Below, one piece after another: positions 58,184-64,000 of a stretch of DNA of 64,000 nucleotides. Each line of letters starts with the position of its first letter. Within the stretch, counting starts at the first letter, position 1. Source of the DNA: Azadirachta indica (Eukaryota; Streptophyta; Magnoliopsida; Sapindales; Meliaceae); assembly GCA_022749755.1 (NCBI GenBank), contig CM040451.1:4602871-4666870 (forward strand). The letters run 5' to 3'. The notes below the pieces were generated by a model that made no database searches, had not been told where the DNA came from, and worked only from the letters and a program-made list of their open reading frames with translations. Position numbers and translations under genes: made by a program.

Positions 58184-61100
58184 TAATGAGAACCATTAAA
58201 ATGGAATCAATAAATCTTCGAGCATAATTCAAGTGTAAGACACGAAAGATTATGGATAGCGAAATAAAGAGTTGGGCTAATTGCATAACAAGGATTCAAG
58301 TGGACTGCATGAAGAAGAATTTAGTAACCCCTGTGCTACTAAATCCTAATATTGCATGATTAATTTGAGCTTTAAAGATTCCTTATTTGTTTAGATTATT
58401 TATTTTATAAAGAATTAATTTCTTAGTTTTTTAAATATTGTTATTTCCATGTTAAACTAAAATTCAATCATTTCTAATTAGATTAGCATTATAGTTTTTC
58501 TAGCCTAATTAAAATAACATTCTAGTTTTCCTAATTAATTTAGAGTTTAGTTTTCCCAATTAATTAAGATTCTTAATCCTACTTAATTTAGGATTCCTAT
58601 TCTCATTGAATTTAGGATTATTCGCCTATATATATAGGACTACCGTTGTATTAGAATTAAGAACATTGTTATTTTTAATAACAGTGAATTATTTTGTTCT
58701 TCTTTCAATTCTTGAAAAGATTCTTGAATTTATCAAGTTTATTCTTCTGGCATTTAAACAATCAGACTTATCACCTTGGTTTTTGAGTGGCTCTTGAAAT
58801 TCTTAGTGTGGCATCTTCAAACAATCATAGTCCTTGGTTTTTATCTTGATAGGCAATTGGTCAAGACTTAACAAACTTGCATATTAGAAATCTTGGGATT
58901 CAACATCACGTTTAGTATTGGATTTTATTACATGGTCGGGGAACATTTATACCAGGGAGTATCAGAGCTGTGGTTCTAAGGCAAGTTTGAATTATTCTTT
59001 ATTTACTTTATTGTTTTTGCCTTCCTAAATTATAATTCTAAAAATACAAAAAAATTATTGCCAAATTCTTCTTGACTAGTCTGATTTGAATTTTATGTTT
59101 TACTTACTTTATTTTGTTTTAAAATGCATACTTTTTATTTCTATTTCTTAAGAAAAAAAAAGATGTAAAAAGAAAAGAAAGAAAAGAAAAAAAAAAGACA
59201 GAATTATTGTTATCCATTATACCTATAATTTACTGCGGTATTAATACCTAGCATCCCTTACTTTGGAACCATTATTGTCTCTTTAATTGCTTGCATTAGT
59301 TTCTTGAGAATTAATTATTGAATCTTATGATTTATTGAATCTTATAATTTATTGGTCGTCTTGAATTGCTGCTTGAATAGCAATTGTTCTTGAGTCTAAT
59401 AAGAGTGAAAAAAAGACGCGACGACTAGAAAAAGGCAAGAATGGTGAGAATATAAGAGGGTAAAGGTCATTTAAGTGCCAAATATGAGAGTGAGTGAATC
59501 TTTCTTAAGCGAAAGATGTGAGAGAGTGCTTGTGAGGTTTCTAACCTTATTTTACAGATTTTGAATATGCCACACAATTAAGAAGAAAACTCAACCACAG
59601 AGGTATACAATTATAAGCATTGTTGGGGGAGATGAGATGGATGATGAGGGTTGAATTAAAGCAAATTCATGAAATGATGGATAGGTTAGAAAAGGAGGCA
59701 GCTAGGGGTAGACTCAAAATGCTCTAATTAGACAACTACTTAGGCAAGTGCAAATGGGGTATAATAGGGTAATGTTGAATATAACAAGAAGTTAGAGAAG
59801 TTGGATGAAACACTAATGAACCGAGGTAGGTTTTGGCATGCTTATGGGAATAAAAAGTTAGGATAGGTAGACCTAGTGACGATTTGGGAAGCATTAAGGT
59901 GAAAATTCTACCCTGCCAAGGTTGAAACGATCATGAGGCTTATCCAGAATGAGAAAAGAAAATGGAGATGGTCTTCAATTGTCACAATTACTTCAAGATC
60001 AAAAGGTAAAACTTGATGCAATTGAATTCACCAATTATGCTATTGTTTGATGGAATCAGTTATTAAAGGATAGAAGGAAAAATCAAGAATGTCCTGTTGA
60101 GACGTAGGACGAGATGAAGGCAATCACAAGAAGATGTTTTATTCCAAACTATAACCATCGAGAATTGTTCAACAAATTGTAGTTTTTAACTTAAGAATCC
60201 AAAAACATAGGTGATTACTAAAAAGAGATAAAGGTTACTATGATCCAATTGAATGTAAAGGAGCACAGAGAAGCCACCATGGCTAAGTTCATGCACAACA
60301 TAACTGTGAGATAATAGATATGGTGGAGATGCAGCATTATGTGGAGTTGACGGATATGGTACACTAAGCTATCAAAGTTGAGGAATAATTGAAGTGAAGG
60401 AACATGGCTAGGAAAGGAACAAGCATGGCTGTTACAACCACATGGAGACCAGCCTCTAAACGGGACAAATTTCCATCAATTAAGTTTAAGTTTGAACCCT
60501 CTGAGAATGCCAAATAAGTTGTGATGTTGAAACACGGTAAAATCGAACCCATCATTTCCAGAAGCCATAACATTAAGTGTTTCAAATGTCAAGGCAAGAG
60601 TCATATAGTTAGCCAATACCCAAATAAAAAGATGATAGTGATCAATGCTCAATGGGAGATTGAGTCAGAAGATGAACAAGAAGACTAAATAAATTATATG
60701 CTACCCCTTAAAGATGCCTACGAAAGATAATGTGTTATGGATAGAGAATCATCAATGGCAAGACGAGCTCTTAGTTCGCAGTTAACAAATAAGAAAATAA
60801 CTAGCGAGAGAACTTATTTCATACTGGGTGTTTTATGAATAATGAAGATTATTGTGTTATAATTGATGGTGAGAGTTGCAACAATCTGGCCAGCACCAAA
60901 TTAATAGAGAAATTGGAATTACCTACTATAAAACATCAATGATTATACTAGCTTCAATGGCTAAATAATTGCAAATAAATCAAGGTAATAAAAGAATTAT
61001 TGGTGGCGCTATCCATTGGCAAGTATAAGGATGAGGTGCTTTGCGATGTGGTACCTATGCACACATGTCACATCTTATTAGGAAGGCTATGATAATATGA

Positions 61101-62809
61101 TCTACAAGTAACGCATGATGGTTCACCAATAGGTACTCTTTTATCATCAAAAAGCAGCCTATATCACTTCTACCATTGACTCTAAAACAAGTTCTCGAAA
61201 ATCAATTAAAGATGGCAGAGTGAGTGAAAAGAGAAAAGAAATAAAAATGAGAGGAAAAGGCAAAAATATGAAGAGGGTGGAAGGGACAAAGAGAAAGTTG
61301 TGGCCTTAGTATGTGCAATAGAGGAACAGGACAATTTCATTGCAAAAAAAAAAAAAAAGGGAGAGAGAGAGAGAGAAAAAGAGAACAATAAACCTTTCTT
61401 TCACAACAGCCCTTTATAATACTCATGTACAAAGAGGCCTTTTGTGTATTAACTACCTTATTGGATCTTTGACGAGCAGGGATGTTTCTCTTTTACAGTA
61501 ATTTAAGATTTTCTTTCTTGAGGAGGTATGTTTAACTTTGCCTCTAATTCAAGGAATTGAACATCAAATTGATTTTATAATCAGTGGAACAATTCCAAAT
61601 CGACTAACCTATAGACGTAATTGTGATGAGACGAATGAGCTTAGAAAGAAAGTTGAACATCATATTGTAAAAGGATATGCGAGAGAAAGCATGAGTCAAT
61701 GTGTAGTGCATGTTCCACTAGTGCCTAAAGAGTATGGGTCATGGAGGATGTGTGTTGACTATTGCACAATCAATAAAATCACAATTTGGATGAGAAATGA
61801 AAGGATTCCTTCCCAAAGGCATTCTAGGTTGCTTCCAAGAAAATATGGTACACTTCAAGTTGCAAGAATCGATGACAATGCCTACAAATTGGATCTTCTT
61901 GGTAGTATAATATAAGTACTACTTTTAGTGTTTCTAATCCTTCTCCTTTTGATATAGGCAAATATTCAAGGTCGAATCCTTTTGAAGGAAAGAGGAATGA
62001 TGAGAACCATCAAGAAGGAACCAGTAAAGCTTTAAGCATAATTCAAGGTGTAAGACACGAAGGATTTGGCTTAGAGAAAAGACAAGGCCTTAGGAAATTA
62101 TTCAAGCTTTTGGATAGCGAACTAAAGAGTTGGGTTGCATGTATAACAAGAATTCAAGTGGGCTACATGAAGAAGAATAAAGTAATCCTTCCGTTACTAA
62201 ATCCTAATGTCGCTTGGTTAATTTGGGCTTTAAAGATTTTCATTTATTTTGATTACTTACTTTATAAAGAATTAATTTTCTAATTCTTTTAGGATTGTTA
62301 TTTCCATGCTAACCTAAAATTCTACTATTCTTAATTAGATTAGGATTATAGTCTTCCTAACCTAATTAGAGTGAGATTCTAACTTTTCTAATTAATTTAG
62401 GATTTAGTTCTCCCAATTAATTAGGATTCTCAATCCTACTTAATTTAGGATTCTTATTGTCATTTAATTTAGGATTATTAGCCTATATATATATAGGGCT
62501 ACCATTATTAGAATTAAGAACATTATTATTTTTAATAAGAGTGAGCTATTATGTTCTACTTTCAATTCTTAAAATGACTCTTGAACTTGTCAACTTTATT
62601 CTTGTGGCATTCAAATAATTAGACTTATCACTTTAACTCTTGAGTGGCTCTTCAGAATTTTAGTGTGGCGTCTTTAAACAACCGTAGTTTTTGTTTCTTA
62701 CCTTGGTGGGTAACAGGTTAAGATTTAAAAATTTGTGTTTTGGAAATTTGGGAGTTCAGTATTGCATTTGTTGTTGGATTTTGTCACGTTGTTGGTTAGG
62801 CTCATATCA
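58184..62809 (+). mobile_element. Ty3/gypsy element, copy 2
   Basis: 5' LTR 58184-58954 (771 bp), 3' LTR 61998-62809 (812 bp), flanks CTTTC on both sides (62810-62814 at the right). Gag, protease and RT/integrase remnants as in copy 1. The A-rich tract after the 5' LTR is interrupted by G here, and the 128-codon RT/integrase stretch (61538-61915) reads KEYGSW where copy 1 has KEYWSW. Confidence 0.9.
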
Positions 62810-62939
62810 CTTTCTTTCTTCTTTTTTGTACTAAATTTGCTAAACACATAATGATTAATTTGGGATTAAATTAGGGTATTGTGTGAATCATAGGGATTGG
62901 TGTAAGAGTCAAAGTTGGTTTTGGATGGATTGAAGTAGT

Positions 62940-63210
62940 GTTGAGGATTAAAATTTCTTTGATTGATAACTTGGTTGATGGATTGAACTTGATTGATAAT
63001 TTGGGTGATGGATTCAAATTAATTGATGATTTGGTTTATTGATTGATTAAATTAAGATATTAATTGGGATTTTGGCTAATTAAGTATTTTGGCTTTCTTT
63101 GATTAAGGATATTGGGTAATTAAGGATTTTGGATGGATTAAAAATTAATTGATAACTTAGTTTATTGATTGATTACATTAGGATATTAATTAGGATTTTG
63201 GGTTTCTTTT
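62940..63210. repeat. TTGAT-rich minisatellite, copy 2
   Basis: Same units as at 26180-26440 with single-base changes. Confidence 0.6.
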
Positions 63211-63489
63211 ATATATATATATATATATTATAATTTATTTTTTGAAAAATTAACATTTAAAGATATTTATGTAAATTTATTCTTCAATATAAGTCAAAAG
63301 GATAATTATGTCATTATAATGGTCAAAGGTAGTCAAACAATTGCAGAGAAACAAAAACTTCTAACAGAAGGGTTATCATTGACAAATATTTTTGGTTTGG
63401 ATGCCTATCTGAAATTTATTTTCAAAATCGGGTACCTTACCGTCATTCTCAAAAAAAAAATATAGTTGTTACTAGCTGTTTATAGTTGT

Positions 63490-63735
63490 TTGAAATTAAA
63501 TTCCAACGACTATATTGAAAAGACTATTCACTAGTTTATTAGTTCAATGTACTTTGTTTTCCTTAAACCGTCACACTATCCACCAGTTTTCTTATAGCAC
63601 CGAAAAAAACTGTTAATAGTAGTTGGAATTTAAATTCTTTTAAATATAGACGTTAAGACTATTCACTAGTTCATTGTGCTCTAGTTTTCTAGAACCATTA
63701 GACAATTCATTGGTTTTCTTAGACTAATAGCAAAA
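63490..63735. repeat. Direct repeat of about 100 bp, copy 2
   Basis: Counterpart of 26729-26957. Confidence 0.6.
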
Positions 63736-64000
63736 ATCAATTTTGTGCAAATTTGAAAACATTTCAAATAGGTACCTTGCAAATTGCTCCCTATCATTTC
63801 AAAAGGAAATTTTCACAGAAGCATAAATCTATTTTCAAGAGAAAATTGATTTGTGAAAAATATATTTTCTAAATATATGGTTTAATGTAATTTTAAAAAA
63901 AAAAACTTTTTAGCTTATTAATACAAATCAATAATCAATTTAAAGACATATTATAAGTAATAGATTACCTAATATGTTTGTCTTTAAATCTTCAAGTTTT

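Larger units (their letters stand above)
57724..63452. mobile_element. Mutator-like element with nested gypsy, copy 2
   Basis: The left terminus and 9-bp flank AAAATAAAA (57715-57723) are kept. At the right, CTCCC and the flanking 9-mer are replaced by an A-run (CTCAAAAAAAAAATATAG), so the duplication is visible only in copy 1. Confidence 0.65.
36759..64000. repeat. Segmental tandem duplication, right copy
   Basis: Collinear repeat of 1-27242 in direct orientation. The match begins at the CTCAATAAATTC that also opens the window and runs to the last base. A true tandem array of 36.76-kb units and a pair of haplotypes assembled in series would look the same here. The right limit lies outside the window. 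Confidence 0.97.

Overview
The window is very AT-rich plant nuclear DNA. It holds two large coiled-coil NBS-LRR (CNL, RGA-type) disease-resistance genes, Ty3/gypsy and Ty1/copia retrotransposons primed by initiator tRNA-Met, tRNA-derived SINE-like repeats, a Mutator-like element and MITEs. The CNL proteins look eudicot; a woody rosid is my impression only, and the species is not identified.

Layout. The dominant structure is a direct tandem segmental duplication. Bases 1-27242 recur as 36759-64000 with a period of 36,758 bp, the same offset at both ends I can compare. The interval 27243-36758 appears once. Each copy reads left to right: CNL gene A on the minus strand; a 12.3-kb AT-rich spacer full of MITEs, a foldback element, simple repeats and a tandem SINE-like array; CNL gene B on the plus strand with probable spliced 3' UTR exons; a Mutator-like element split by a decayed gypsy element; and a short block of degenerate minisatellites. 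The single-copy interval holds a decayed minus-strand copia element with both LTRs, a solo LTR nested in its reverse transcriptase, and a fragment of a second, Sirevirus-like copia gag.

Genes. A and B lie head to head, as in paired plant NLR loci, although the spacer is long. All four NLR copies carry frame-breaking indels, and the lesions differ between copies: A1 -1 nt, A2 +4 nt, B1 net +1 nt near the N-terminus, B2 +1 nt in mid-gene and -1 nt near the C-terminus. By eye the coding regions differ by only about 0.1-0.2% in substitutions, so the duplication is very recent, recently homogenised, or an assembly artefact (two haplotypes in series, or indel consensus errors). I annotate the four as pseudogene or broken copies and keep that caveat explicit.

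Notable signals are a degenerate second Walker-B-like segment in gene B, altered MHD motifs in both genes, a three-monomer higher-order repeat of SINE-like units with Pol III A-box matches, a 671-bp near-palindromic foldback element directly upstream of gene A, and nested insertions whose target-site duplications (TAAAC, CTTTC, AAAATAAAA, C/TATAC) fix the element boundaries. I saw no CRISPR, rRNA or intact tRNA genes.
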